DNA of 64,000 bases from JBAOHV01 sp037045265 (GCA_037045265.1 JBAOHV010000016.1:310001-374000), one strand, 5' to 3'. Counted from the first letter of the stretch, positions 44,457 through 53,207 are shown. Notes: generated by a model from the letters alone, not told the origin. Numbers and translations: made by a program.

Positions 44457-45909
44457 TCAGACGAGCGACAGCACGATGCCGATGCCGTCCTGGTTGACCC
44501 GCAGGTCGTCCACACGCACCGGCAGCTTCTCACCGTCAGGCAGCGGTGCGTCGATCGTTGCCGGGAACCGCACGCGGATGGGGGCGAGCGACACCAGCGA
44601 TCCGAGCCGCTTGGACACCTGGTTGAACAGCGGTGGCAGCACCGAGGGCAGCTCGACCCATGCCGATTCGACCGACAACTCCAACCGTCCGCGCACCAGG
44701 CGGGTGCGCACCTCGGTCCGCAACGCCGAACGCAGGTCCGGTAGCAGGTCCGGGAGCAACCTCGGCTGACGCAGCCGGCCGCCCACCTGCTGTTCACCCA
44801 GGTCCACCTCGAGCTCGAACGGCACGGGCAGGTCACCAGCGAGTCGGACCAGCAACAGCTTGGCCAGCCGGTCCACGACCGACGACGCAAGTCCAACTCC
44901 GAGTCGGCCGCCTGCCACCGGGACCGGCAGCGCCCGACCCTGGACCTTGTCGTCCCCGGTCAGGGAAAGGGTGACCAGACCCGATCCGACGCTGACGTGG
45001 CCGGGCCCGGGTGAGACTCCGAGCTGCACGAGTACGTCGCCTACGTCACTGGGAAGGTCTGCCCCGGCGGTTTCCACATGCTCGGCCAGGGAGTCCCACA
45101 GACCACCCCCGAGTGCACCGAAGAGCATCCCGAAGACCGTGAGCATCCCCTGCCATGCGGCGGGGTCCACGCCGTCGGGTACCGGCGCCTCGTCGTCGAT
45201 CCCGATCGCGACGAGTGTCGCTCCTACCAGGTCGAGACCGACGAGCACGGTGTGGTCGTGGGAGATCTCGAACACCGGGCGTACCAGCGCTTCGACCCGC
45301 ACGGGAATCGGTGCCGGGGGCGTGGGCACGCCCATGGCTCCGATGGGCACTTCATCCGGACCGCTGGTGAACGCCATCGAGCGGGCCGACACATCACCGC
45401 TGGCGGTGGCAACGACCCGAAGCCGGCCGTCGTCGGCAGCCGACGGTATGACGGATCCGCCGGTGATGGTCAGAGCGACACGGACGTCGACCTCACCCAT
45501 CCCCGGCAACGCCACCGAGGTATCGAGCGGATCCAGGGCGACCCCGTCGCCGACGAGGACGTGCACCAGGCCGTTGAGCAGGTCCTCGGTGACCGAAACC
45601 ACGATCGCCCGCTCGGCGGGGCTCTCCTCCGCCCGCGAACGCAGCGGTCTTCGGTGCCGCCTTCTTCGGTGCCGCCTTCTTCGGTGCCGCCTTCTTCGCG
45701 GCAGCCTTCTTCGCGGCAGCCTTCTTCGCGGCAGCCTTCTTCGGTGCAGCCTTCGCGGCAGCCTTCTTCGGTGCAGCCTTCGCGGCGGCCTTCTTCGGTG
45801 CCGCCTTCTTCGCGGCAGCCTTCTTCGCGGCAGCGCGCGGGCGGCGGGTCGGTGGTGTTACCGGTGCCGGTGTCTTGTCACCCAACTCCGGTGCGTCGTC
45901 GTTCCCCAT
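44457..45909 (-). CDS. Lys/Ala-rich tailed protein with unknown C-terminal domain (one frameshift)
   Basis: ATG 45909 opens MGNDDAPELGDKTPAPVTPP, then a tract of about 70 residues made of KAAAK, KAAPK and KAAAKAAPK units, as in histone H1-like tails. In the next frame, from near 45620, follows a 380-residue domain with EDLLNGLVHVLVGDGVALDP, LFGALGGGLWDSLAEHV, and several repeated amphipathic strands; it recalls lipid-binding TULIP/SMP-type sheets, but I do not recognise it. The domain also has its own GTG at 45602, so two overlapping genes remain possible. The junction has the one-base offset typical of this window. The operon continues to the phosphatase. Confidence 0.55.
45650..45840 (-). 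repeat. tandem 15-base-type repeats encoding the Lys/Ala tail
   Basis: Alternating units of the form GCCTTCTTCGGTGCC and GCCTTCTTCGCGGCA (on the + strand) encode KAA(P/A)K blocks. Unit order is irregular. Such tracts expand and contract readily and are hard to assemble, which may account for the frame problem next to them. Confidence 0.8.
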
Positions 45910-45968
45910 GGGCGAATGGTCTAGCGCAGCGCGGGCCCGCGACGGGAGAGCGCAGCCATACTGGACCG

Positions 45969-46430
45969 ATGGCCAGTGACGAACCACAGAAGCCGACCGA
46001 GGGCGACGACGCCGGCGGACGCTGGGTCGACCGACTGGGAGCCGCCGCGGTCGAGGCCGAGTTCCGGACGGGTCGACGCGAGGAGACCGTAGAAGAGGCC
46101 GAGCGCAGCGTGGTGCTCCGGCTGCTCAGAGCAATAGCCGGCTTCTTCATCATCGGCATCGGCATCGCCGCGCTTCCACTGCCCGGGCCCGGCTGGCTCC
46201 TCATCATTCTCGGGCTGAGCCTGCTGCCGTTCGCCTGGGCGGAGCGCACGATCCTGCTGATCCGCCGGAAGATCCCCGGCGTGCCGGAAGAGGGCTCCAT
46301 CCCCCTTCATACGTGGTTGATCATGGGAGCACTGCTGGTCACCTTCACGACGATCAGCTTCCTGTACGGCGACGACATCTCACGCTGGGTCGCGAGCCTC
46401 TGGGGAGACCCGGACAAGATCTTCGGCTGA
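45969..46430 (+). CDS. PGPGW-motif membrane protein (TIGR02611-like)
   Basis: A 153-residue protein. After a charged N-terminus (1-50), helix 1 (LLRAIAGFFIIGIGIAALPL) leads directly into PGPGW and helix 2 (LLIILGLSLLPFAWAERTIL), then RRKIPG and a third helix (TWLIMGALLVTFTTISFLYG). The PGPGW signature defines a family of unknown function common in actinobacteria. It is divergent from the Lys/Ala-tailed gene. Confidence 0.82.
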   Translation: MASDEPQKPTEGDDAGGRWVDRLGAAAVEAEFRTGRREETVEEAERSVVLRLLRAIAGFFIIGIGIAALPLPGPGWLLIILGLSLLPFAWAERTILLIRRKIPGVPEEGSIPLHTWLIMGALLVTFTTISFLYGDDISRWVASLWGDPDKIFG

Positions 46431-46487
46431 GCAGCACGGCCGACGCTTTGCGGCCCGCGCTCGCGGTAGGGCGTCTACCTTGACGCC

Positions 46488-47492
46488 ATGACCAGCTTCC
46501 CTCTGCCTGTGCACCACACCCTTTCCGGGGCAAATCAGCCAGAAGGCTCGGCAACGGTGCCGATGCGGATGTCGATCCACGAGGCGGGCAACGGCGACGG
46601 GGTGGTACCAGTGGTGTTCTGCCACGGGTTCCCGGACCTCGCATACACCTGGCGCGACCAGTTGCGGGGCGTAGCCGACGCCGGTTTCAGGGCCATCGCA
46701 GCAGATCAGCGCGGCTACGGGGGCACGACCGCTCCTGACGACGTCTCCGAGTACGGACTCGGAAACCTCACCGGCGATCTGGCCGACCTGCTGGACGCGC
46801 TCGAGATCGACAGGGCCGTCTTCGTCGGACACGACTGGGGTGGGTTCGTGGCGTGGGCGATGCCCGTGCTGTTCCCTGAGCGCTGCGCCGGCGTGGTCGG
46901 CGTCTGCACCCCGTACACGCCGTTCCCAGGAACCGAGTTCCTGCGCTCGATGTTCGGCGACGACCCCGAGTCCATGTACATGTTGTGGTTCCAGGAGCCG
47001 GGCGTGGCCGAGGCCGTACTCGACGAGGATCCCCGACTCGTATTCGCCAAGCTAACGAGGGGCGGGGTGGACCCGGCGCTGCTCGCCGCCCGCGGCGTCG
47101 AACGCAGGTCCGGGTCGAAGTTCAACCCGTTCATCGACCTCGCGGGTCTCGGGGAGTTGGGCGAGGGGCTCCTGTCGGAGGAGGACCTCGACGTATATGC
47201 CGAGGCGTTCGGACGCAGTGGGTTCCGTGGAGGGATCAACTGGTACCGCAACATCGACGACAACGCCCTGCGCTACCCCTCGGTCGGCGTGCAACAACTG
47301 GACCTGCCCACGTTGATGATCTGCGCCGAATGGGATCCGGCTCTGCCACCCGCGCTGGCAGCGTCGATGGGTCAGCGATGCACCGACCTCGAGATGCACA
47401 CGATCGCCAAGGCGGGCCATTGGGTGCAGAACGAATGCCCCGAAGAGGTCAACGACCTGATCGTGGACTGGCTCACCCGCCGCTTCACCTGA
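46488..47492 (+). CDS. epoxide hydrolase (alpha/beta hydrolase fold)
   Basis: A 334-residue soluble epoxide hydrolase-type enzyme. FCHGFPDLAYTWRDQL gives the HGxP motif, VGHDWGGFVAWAM the Asp nucleophile (about residue 119), GGINWYRNID a lid tyrosine that polarises the epoxide, and AGHWVQNECPEEVN the catalytic histidine. It opens epoxides to diols, probably for detoxification or for catabolism of unsaturated acids. A second, less canonical relative is at 18677-19640. It is convergent with the glycosyltransferase gene after 15 bases. Confidence 0.88.
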   Translation: MTSFPLPVHHTLSGANQPEGSATVPMRMSIHEAGNGDGVVPVVFCHGFPDLAYTWRDQLRGVADAGFRAIAADQRGYGGTTAPDDVSEYGLGNLTGDLADLLDALEIDRAVFVGHDWGGFVAWAMPVLFPERCAGVVGVCTPYTPFPGTEFLRSMFGDDPESMYMLWFQEPGVAEAVLDEDPRLVFAKLTRGGVDPALLAARGVERRSGSKFNPFIDLAGLGELGEGLLSEEDLDVYAEAFGRSGFRGGINWYRNIDDNALRYPSVGVQQLDLPTLMICAEWDPALPPALAASMGQRCTDLEMHTIAKAGHWVQNECPEEVNDLIVDWLTRRFT

Positions 47493-47507
47493 GCCCGCCC
47501 GAGCAGC

Positions 47508-48656
47508 TCATCCCGGCGCATCAGCCGACCCCACTACATCCGCCAGAAGGGCACGCAGTTCGGCTGTGCGGAGATCCCAGGTGAAGCGCTCGGCGACGAA
47601 ACGTGCACCGGCGTCGCCCATGTCGGTCGCCCGCTCCGGATCACCGAGCAGCGACGCCACCGCGTCCGTCACAGCCGTGACGGACGTGCCGTCGACAAGC
47701 AGCCCGGTACGACCCGGGTCGAGAGCGTCGGGCACTCCCCCGATGTTGCCGGCGACCACCGGACGACCGATCGCCTGGGCCTGGATGAAGACGATCCCGA
47801 ACGCCTCGACCTCGAGCCCTCCGCGCCGCTCACGACAGGGCATGGCGAACACGTCACCGGCCGCGTAATGCGCCGGGAGCTCGGATTCGTCGACCTCGCC
47901 GGTCAGGTGCACCCAGTCCGAGACGTCGTAGCGACGGGCGAGCTCGGTGAGCTCCAGCAGGTGCGACCCTCCGCCGACCAGGAGAAGTCGTGCCCCGGGA
48001 ACACGCCGTCGCAGTTCCGGCAGGGCTGCGATCAGCTGATCCTGACCCTTGCGTTCGACCAGACGCGAAACGCAGACGACCACGGGGTCTTCACCGAAGC
48101 CGTATCTCTCCCTGATCCGTGTGCCGTCGACTCCGGTGTGGAAGGCGGGGTCGACCGCAGGCGGCAGCAGTTCGTAGCGGGGGCCTGGACCGAAAGCCGG
48201 TTGCAGAAGGTCCCTGCACCAGCGCGATACGAATGTGATCGCCGATGCGTCACGACCGATCGAGCGCAGGAGTCGAGATCCTCCGGGGGCGCGGACCGTG
48301 GATACTTCGAGCCCGTGAGTGAACCCGATGTAGGGGATACCGGTGCGTGCTCGGAGCCGGCGGCCCAGGAGCCCCAGCGGGAACGCCGCACCGAACACGA
48401 TCACATCCGGTCGCCAGCGCTCGATGAGCGCCAACGCATGTCGAGCCACTGTCGGTGTCGGCAGGAGGGTGTGCGTCGGCTCGCGGACGACACGGTACGG
48501 GGCGGACTCGTCGAACTCCTCCCAGCCCGACGACGTGGAGCCATACACGGTGACCTCGTCGCCGGCAGCCACCAGTCCTCTGGCCAGCTGGTCGACGTAG
48601 TACTGGATGCCACCGACCTGCGGCGGCAGGTCATTGGTGATCACCAGTACATGCAT
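47508..48656 (-). CDS. GT4 glycosyltransferase, PimB-like
   Basis: A 382-residue GT-B fold enzyme of family GT4. The N-terminus VITNDLPPQVGGIQYYVDQL is the acceptor-side motif seen in actinobacterial PimB/MgtA-type mannosyltransferases. VCVSRLVERKGQDQLIAALP and EVEAFGIVFIQAQAIGRPVV carry the donor-binding E-x7-E. A role in phosphatidylinositol mannoside or a related glycolipid is likely by family; the gene context does not refine it. It is followed after 17 bases by a divergently spaced, same-strand dienelactone hydrolase gene further upstream. Confidence 0.82.
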   Translation of the reverse strand: MHVLVITNDLPPQVGGIQYYVDQLARGLVAAGDEVTVYGSTSSGWEEFDESAPYRVVREPTHTLLPTPTVARHALALIERWRPDVIVFGAAFPLGLLGRRLRARTGIPYIGFTHGLEVSTVRAPGGSRLLRSIGRDASAITFVSRWCRDLLQPAFGPGPRYELLPPAVDPAFHTGVDGTRIRERYGFGEDPVVVCVSRLVERKGQDQLIAALPELRRRVPGARLLLVGGGSHLLELTELARRYDVSDWVHLTGEVDESELPAHYAAGDVFAMPCRERRGGLEVEAFGIVFIQAQAIGRPVVAGNIGGVPDALDPGRTGLLVDGTSVTAVTDAVASLLGDPERATDMGDAGARFVAERFTWDLRTAELRALLADVVGSADAPG

Positions 48657-48673
48657 CGCGGGGCCGACGTCGA

Positions 48674-49387
48674 TCAGTGGACGGCTGCGTGCAGGAACTC
48701 GACGGTGTCGGCAAAGGCCGAGGCAGAAGCCGCCGCGTCGTAGACCTCGGGCCGGTCGTCGTTGAAGAACGCGTGGTCGACACCGGGGTGGATCCGGAAG
48801 CTCGCGTCCTTGCCGAGTCCCTGCAGCTTGGCCTCGAGCTCACGTGCGCGATCGGGTCCGAAGAAGCCGTCCAGTTCGGCGAAGTGGCCACGGATCTGGG
48901 CGGTGACGGCGGTCCAGTCGGGCTCGGCCTGTTCCCATGGAATCAGCCCGTAGAACGGGGCACACGCAACCACCTCGTCGGGTTGCTGCGCAGCGAGCAT
49001 CATCGCCAGCCCGCCTCCCATGCAGAACCCGACAACACCGACACCCGACGAGCTGACAGCGTCCGAGGACTTCAGGAACGAGATGGCGCCCGACATGTCC
49101 TTGGCTGCTTGTTCCAGATTGAGCGCCATCATCAGCTTGCCGGCTTCATCGGGCTCGGCGGTCGTCTCACCGCGGTAGAGATCCGGTGCCAAGGTGGAGA
49201 AGCCTGCTGCTGCGAAGCGGTCGACGACGTTGCAGATGTGGGGTACGAGCCCCCACCACTCCTGGACGACGATCAGGCCCGGGCCGGATCCGCCCGCTGC
49301 GGGAGCGAAGTACCCCGACCCCGTCGTTCCGTTCGAGGGGAACTCGACCATCGCGCCTGCCCCCGGCTCACCTGCGTCGCTGACCAT
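48674..49387 (-). CDS. dienelactone hydrolase family protein
   Basis: A 237-residue single-domain hydrolase. VVQEWWGLVPHI is the family N-terminal motif, VVGFCMGGGLAMML has the Cys nucleophile of dienelactone hydrolases, and GVDHAFFND gives the histidine. It hydrolyses dienelactone to maleylacetate in chloroaromatic degradation, or related cyclic esters. No other aromatic pathway genes are adjacent, so the true substrate is uncertain. It lies 17 bases upstream of the glycosyltransferase gene on the same strand. Confidence 0.88.
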   Translation of the reverse strand: MVSDAGEPGAGAMVEFPSNGTTGSGYFAPAAGGSGPGLIVVQEWWGLVPHICNVVDRFAAAGFSTLAPDLYRGETTAEPDEAGKLMMALNLEQAAKDMSGAISFLKSSDAVSSSGVGVVGFCMGGGLAMMLAAQQPDEVVACAPFYGLIPWEQAEPDWTAVTAQIRGHFAELDGFFGPDRARELEAKLQGLGKDASFRIHPGVDHAFFNDDRPEVYDAAASASAFADTVEFLHAAVH

Positions 49388-49406
49388 CCAGGGACAGTAC
49401 CCGGCG

Positions 49407-50207
49407 TCAGCCGGCCAGGCTGAACAGTTCGGGGGCCACCGGGCAGTCGGTGTGTCCGAGAGCGTCGCTCACCGACAGGACTCCGCCGACGCAAGCCATC
49501 CGGTCGACCATCCCGAGCGGGAGCGCCTCTTCCTCGGCCTCGAGCGGGTCGACACGTTCGTCCCAGCGCCGAACCAGCGCGTCGAACATCGGTGCCGGCA
49601 TCAGCCGCCCCTCGCCGGCCACGAGCCAGACCTCTTTGCCCCACTGCCGTGCCAGGGCGGCCGCTCCGAGCGACCCCGCGTGGACGAGTGCCTCCCTGGG
49701 CCCCACTGCGAGCGACTCGATGAGAACCACGTCGGCCCTGCTGACCGCAGCCGCCACAGCACGAGCCGGAACCGCCACGGCAGCCACGTCAAGCCGATCC
49801 AACTGCTCGACCGCCTCGAACGACTCGCCGGCGACGTCCACGACAAGGACCTCGAGGTCTCCGCGCCTACGCATCGCAGCCGCTGTCTGCGCAGGCCAAC
49901 CGACCACGACGACAGCGGCTTCGTCCTCGAGAGCGGCGGCCAACGAGGCTCCGGTCGGGTCAGCCTCGAGCTTGCCCAGCACCCGGCGGGCCTCCTCCAT
50001 CGGATCGGTGGCGCAGAGCATGTGGGCACACAACCACCACAGCGGCCCGCAGGTCAGCTGGCGGTCGAGGATCCGTCGACACGCAGCCAGCATGCCCGCC
50101 GGGTCGCCACGGAAAGCGCCCAGAGCCGTGGCGGACTCCCGGGCGAGGACCTCGGCCGGTGCCCCGTGGGAGCGAGCCACATAGCGAAGTCGCTCGATCG
50201 GGTGCAC
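49407..50207 (-). CDS. eIF2B alpha/beta/delta-like (IF-2B family) protein
   Basis: A 266-residue protein of the IF-2B superfamily that includes MtnA (methylthioribose-1-phosphate isomerase) and ribose-1,5-bisphosphate isomerase. An N-terminal helical part (about 1-110) is followed by the Rossmann-like half with VVVDVAGESFEAVEQL, SRADVVLIESLAVGPREALV and GSLGAAALARQWGKEVWLVA. Classical MtnA catalytic residues (Cys and Asp) are not evident, so an unusual sugar-phosphate isomerase or a regulatory protein are both possible. GTG 50207 is chosen because the region before it is non-conserved and overlaps the divergent gene leader. Confidence 0.7.
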   Translation of the reverse strand: MHPIERLRYVARSHGAPAEVLARESATALGAFRGDPAGMLAACRRILDRQLTCGPLWWLCAHMLCATDPMEEARRVLGKLEADPTGASLAAALEDEAAVVVVGWPAQTAAAMRRRGDLEVLVVDVAGESFEAVEQLDRLDVAAVAVPARAVAAAVSRADVVLIESLAVGPREALVHAGSLGAAALARQWGKEVWLVAGEGRLMPAPMFDALVRRWDERVDPLEAEEEALPLGMVDRMACVGGVLSVSDALGHTDCPVAPELFSLAG

Positions 50208-50274
50208 GACGACGAGTGTAGGTGGCCTCTCAGGATCTGCCCCGTGCGGTCGCCGCGCGCTGACCTTTCGGGCC

Positions 50275-50760
50275 GTGGCTACCGTCTCTGCTGATCTGAA
50301 GCTCCGGCCAATCGGCGCCGAGCCGCTGACCGTGTCCGAACAGGTGACGATGTTCCACCTGCTCACCGTCGTGCTCGACCCGTACACCTACGAGAGCGCC
50401 TGGATCCTCGAGACCGCTGGACGGGTCATGGGCGAGATCGTCGGCGCCGATTGCCGTGTCGCCTGGCTGGTCACCGCCCCCGAGGAGGACGCACGTCAGT
50501 TCCTCGGGCCGTGGGCCGATCGGTTCCTGACCTTCTGCGACCCGGACCGCTCAGCGGTCGAAGGCCTGGGAGTCAAGGAGATCCCCGCTCTGGTGCACGT
50601 GGGAACGGACCTGTCGGTGATCGGGCTGGCCGACGGTTGGGACCCGAAGACCTGGACCCCCATCACCGACAACCTGGCACGCATGATGTCGTGGTCCAAG
50701 CCGGTCTACCCCAAGCCGGGTGACCCGCTGCCATTCGCCGGCTCGCCGGTCGCCGGCTGA
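50275..50760 (+). CDS. thioredoxin-fold hypothetical protein without CxxC
   Basis: A 161-residue protein. VTMFHLLTVVLDPYTYESAW, RVAWLVTAPEEDARQFLGPW and EIPALVHVGTDLSVIGLADG with a cis-Pro after EI resemble the second half of a thioredoxin fold, but no CxxC is present. Actinobacteria often carry such proteins with no known function. The start is GTG. It is divergent from the IF-2B-like gene and convergent with an SDR gene. Confidence 0.65.
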   Translation: MATVSADLKLRPIGAEPLTVSEQVTMFHLLTVVLDPYTYESAWILETAGRVMGEIVGADCRVAWLVTAPEEDARQFLGPWADRFLTFCDPDRSAVEGLGVKEIPALVHVGTDLSVIGLADGWDPKTWTPITDNLARMMSWSKPVYPKPGDPLPFAGSPVAG

Positions 50761-50796
50761 ACAGCCACCGCCTGAACCGCTTCCGCCCGAAGGCCG

Positions 50797-51582
50797 TCAG
50801 CGGGCGGTCCAGCCGCCGTCGATGGCGAGGACCTGTCCGGTTACGTAGCTCGAGGCCGGGCCTGCCAGGAACAGCAGCGCCCCGTCGAGCTCGGAGATCA
50901 CCCCGGGGCGCCCCATCGGAGTGTTGCGCACGATGAACTCCGCGCCGCGTTCGTCGTCGAACATCTCGGCCTGGGTCATCTCCGATGGGAACCAGCCAGG
51001 CGCCAGCGCGTTGACCCGGACGCCTCTGCGGCCCCATTCGCAGCCCAGCTGGCGAGTCATGTTCACAAGCGCACCCTTGGATGTGCAGTAAGCGACGTCC
51101 TTCATCGGTGATGAGGCCACCAGCCCGAGGATCGACGCGATGTTCACGATGCTGCCGGCGCCGCGCTCGAGCATCGATCGTCCGACGAGCTGGCACAGGT
51201 GGAACGGTGCCACGACGTTGAGCCCTATCGAATCGAGGAACCGGTCGACCGATTCGTCGACCGCCGGTGTGGGTACACTCACCCCGGCGTTGTTCACGAG
51301 CACGTCGATGCTCCCCGTGACCCCCAGCGCTTGTTCCACGAGGTGCTCGCGATCACGCTCCTGGGAGAGGTCCGTGACCACAGCGCTCGCCCTGCTGCCC
51401 AGGTCCGTCACAAGGGCGTCCAGGCGATCACCTCGCCGGGCGGCAACCACGACGTACGCGCCCGCTGCGTGCAGCACCCGGGCGAAGCGGTCGCCCAGTC
51501 CGGAGGATGCACCGGTGACCACAGCGAGCCTGCCGTCCAGGTCGAACAGCCTGTCGGTGTCGACGGGGCTGGAACCGCTCAC
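50797..51582 (-). CDS. short-chain dehydrogenase/reductase (FabG-like)
   Basis: A 261-residue classical SDR. The cofactor loop is VVTGASSGLGDRFA, AARRGDR favours NADP, and NNAGVS is the structural motif. The catalytic Ser lies in NIASILG, and YCTSKGALVN gives Tyr and Lys; LAIDGGWTAR is the usual C-terminal motif. A keto-acyl or alcohol substrate is likely. The GTG start 51582 overlaps the stop of the L,D-transpeptidase gene (GTGA), so the two are translated together although functionally unrelated at first sight. Confidence 0.85.
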   Translation of the reverse strand: MSGSSPVDTDRLFDLDGRLAVVTGASSGLGDRFARVLHAAGAYVVVAARRGDRLDALVTDLGSRASAVVTDLSQERDREHLVEQALGVTGSIDVLVNNAGVSVPTPAVDESVDRFLDSIGLNVVAPFHLCQLVGRSMLERGAGSIVNIASILGLVASSPMKDVAYCTSKGALVNMTRQLGCEWGRRGVRVNALAPGWFPSEMTQAEMFDDERGAEFIVRNTPMGRPGVISELDGALLFLAGPASSYVTGQVLAIDGGWTAR

Positions 51583-52127
51583 TTGACGACGTTGACCTGC
51601 GTGCCGATCGGGGCCCAGTCCCAGAGTCCGGCCGCGTCCCACCAGCGCTGACGAACGCAGCCGGCCGACAGTGGTGTGCCCAGCTGCGCCTCGCTCTGAA
51701 GCGGCGCTCCTCGCCCGTTGACCGGAATCGAGTGGAAGCCGATGGCCGCTGACCTACCCCGGGCGAAGCGGACCATGAACTCCATCCTGGCGCTGCCGTT
51801 GACCGAGGTCGTGTGACGGCTGCGCGAGTAGACGTGGTACGTCCCGACGTTCGGGGTTCCCGCCTTGCCCGAGACCAGGTATGAGTTGACCACACGACCG
51901 TCAGCTTCGACCCACCAGACCCGCTGCTGGCCGACCGAGTAGACGACACGACGTCCCGCGCCCGAATCGCCTGGCAACGGTGGGTACGGGCTGGGTTCGG
52001 CTGCGGGGGCCGGAGGGTCCTGGGCGGGCACCGGGTCCTGGGCACCTGCGACGCCGGCACCAAGCGCCACCATGGCCAGAGCGAGCGCCAGGGTGCTCAG
52101 CAGTCGGGACAGTCGTCGGATGCTCAT
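51579..52127 (-). CDS. secreted L,D-transpeptidase (YkuD domain)
   Basis: A 182-residue exported enzyme that forms 3-3 peptidoglycan crosslinks or anchors proteins. The signal peptide is residues 1-29 (ALALAMVALGAGVAGAQ). After a Pro-rich spacer come RVVYSVGQQRVWWVEADGRV and the catalytic motif IGFHSIPVNG...LGTPLSAGCVRQ, which holds the conserved His, Ser, Gly, Cys and Arg. It is a small single-domain type. This is not a sortase and does not explain the LPxTG protein of the B12 locus. Confidence 0.88.
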   Translation of the reverse strand: MSIRRLSRLLSTLALALAMVALGAGVAGAQDPVPAQDPPAPAAEPSPYPPLPGDSGAGRRVVYSVGQQRVWWVEADGRVVNSYLVSGKAGTPNVGTYHVYSRSRHTTSVNGSARMEFMVRFARGRSAAIGFHSIPVNGRGAPLQSEAQLGTPLSAGCVRQRWWDAAGLWDWAPIGTQVNVVK

Positions 52128-52194
52128 GGTCGGGCTCCTGGGGATCGTGGTCGTCGTACGGTAGACGTCCAGGTGTTGCCGGCGACAGATCCCG

Positions 52195-52476
52195 TCAGGA
52201 CTTCACCAGGCGGCGAATCGCAGCGCTGGCCTCGGCGATCTTCTCGTCGGCCTTGCGGCCGCCGCCCTTGGCCGCCGCCGCGACGCAGTGCTGGAGGTGG
52301 TCGTCCATGAGCTCGAGGGCGACGCTCTGCAGAGCCTTGCTCGCGGCAGAGATCTGGGTGATCACGTCGATGCAGTACTCGTCCTCATCGATCATGCGCT
52401 GCAGACCGCGTACCTGACCTTCGATCCGGCGGAGCCGCCGCAGGTAGGCGTCCTTGTCCCCCTCATACCCGTGCAT
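52195..52476 (-). CDS. csoR: CsoR/RcnR family metal-sensing repressor
   Basis: A 93-residue all-helical repressor. RLRRIEGQVRGLQRMI is the family N-terminus; Cys36 (DEYCIDVITQ), His61 and Cys65 (DDHLQHCV) are the Cu(I)-binding triad of CsoR. Copper sensing is therefore likely, although persulfide-sensing CstR relatives also keep two cysteines. No copper exporter is adjacent. An operator-like repeat precedes it. Confidence 0.88.
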   Translation of the reverse strand: MHGYEGDKDAYLRRLRRIEGQVRGLQRMIDEDEYCIDVITQISAASKALQSVALELMDDHLQHCVAAAAKGGGRKADEKIAEASAAIRRLVKS

Positions 52477-52485
52477 TCCGCGATC

Positions 52486-52502
52486 ATACCCCAGGAGGGT
52501 AT
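52486..52502. promoter_or_regulatory. probable CsoR operator
   Basis: ATACCC (52486-52491) and GGGTAT (52497-52502) form an inverted repeat around five bases, ten bases upstream of the csoR start. TACCC/GGGTA symmetry is the known CsoR-box type. Autoregulation is inferred. Confidence 0.65.
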
Positions 52503-52533
52503 TCTGGTGTCGTCGATCCTTGCGGTCGACGGC

Positions 52534-53112
52534 TCACGACTGCGGGCTGTCGGCGTGTTGGCGGACCCAGGTGTGCAGGGCGATCCCCGACGCCACCCCC
52601 GCGTTTATCGATCGCGTCGATCCGTACATGGTGATGGAACAGAGCAGATTCACCCGCTCACGTACCGCGTCGGAGAGCCCCGAGCCCTCCTGGCCCAGGA
52701 CGAGCAGGCTCCGCCGCGGCAGCAGCACTGACTCGATCGGGACGGCACCGTCGAGGTTGTCGATCCCCACCATTTCCAGCTCGGACCGCTGCGCCGCGGC
52801 CGCGAGCGAGGCCACATCGGGGTGGTGTTCGACGTGCAGGTAGCGGTCGGTGACCATCGCACCGCGGCGGTTCCATCGACGACGACCCACGATGTGGACG
52901 CGACGCACTCCGAAAGCGTTGGCGTTGCGGACGACGGTCCCGATGTTCATGTCGTGTTCCCAGTTCTCGATCGCCACCTCGACCGGAAATGCGTCTCGGT
53001 CCAGATCGTCACGGATGGCCTCCACGCGCCAGTAGCGGAAGCGGTCGACGACGTTTCGCCGGTCGCCTTCGGCGAGCAGCTCCGGGTCCAGACGCGCGGT
53101 CCGTCGGGCCAC
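52534..53112 (-). CDS. SPOUT (TrmH/SpoU) family RNA 2-prime-O-methyltransferase
   Basis: A 192-residue methyltransferase with the trefoil-knot fold. Motif 1 is NIGTVVRNANAFGVRRVHIV with the catalytic Arg, motif 2 LVLGQEGSGLSDAV and motif 3 ITMYGSTRSINAGVASGIAL, together binding S-adenosylmethionine and RNA. It lacks the N-terminal L30e-like RNA-binding domain of RlmB, so it resembles the shorter TrmH-like forms acting on tRNA or rRNA. It lies upstream of csoR on the same strand, with the CsoR operator between them. Confidence 0.88.
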   Translation of the reverse strand: MARRTARLDPELLAEGDRRNVVDRFRYWRVEAIRDDLDRDAFPVEVAIENWEHDMNIGTVVRNANAFGVRRVHIVGRRRWNRRGAMVTDRYLHVEHHPDVASLAAAAQRSELEMVGIDNLDGAVPIESVLLPRRSLLVLGQEGSGLSDAVRERVNLLCSITMYGSTRSINAGVASGIALHTWVRQHADSPQS

Positions 53113-53207
53113 GGCAGAGGGTGAGGGCCGACCCCGGGTAGATCAGCGCCCGACTGATCGGGACGGTCGGCGTTGTCGCTCACGTGGGCGGACCGTAGCG
53201 TCTGGGG

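Noticed and set aside
51579..52127. Sortase for the LPxTG protein
   Set aside because: The HxxS...SxGCVR motif is that of YkuD L,D-transpeptidases, not the TLxTC of sortases.
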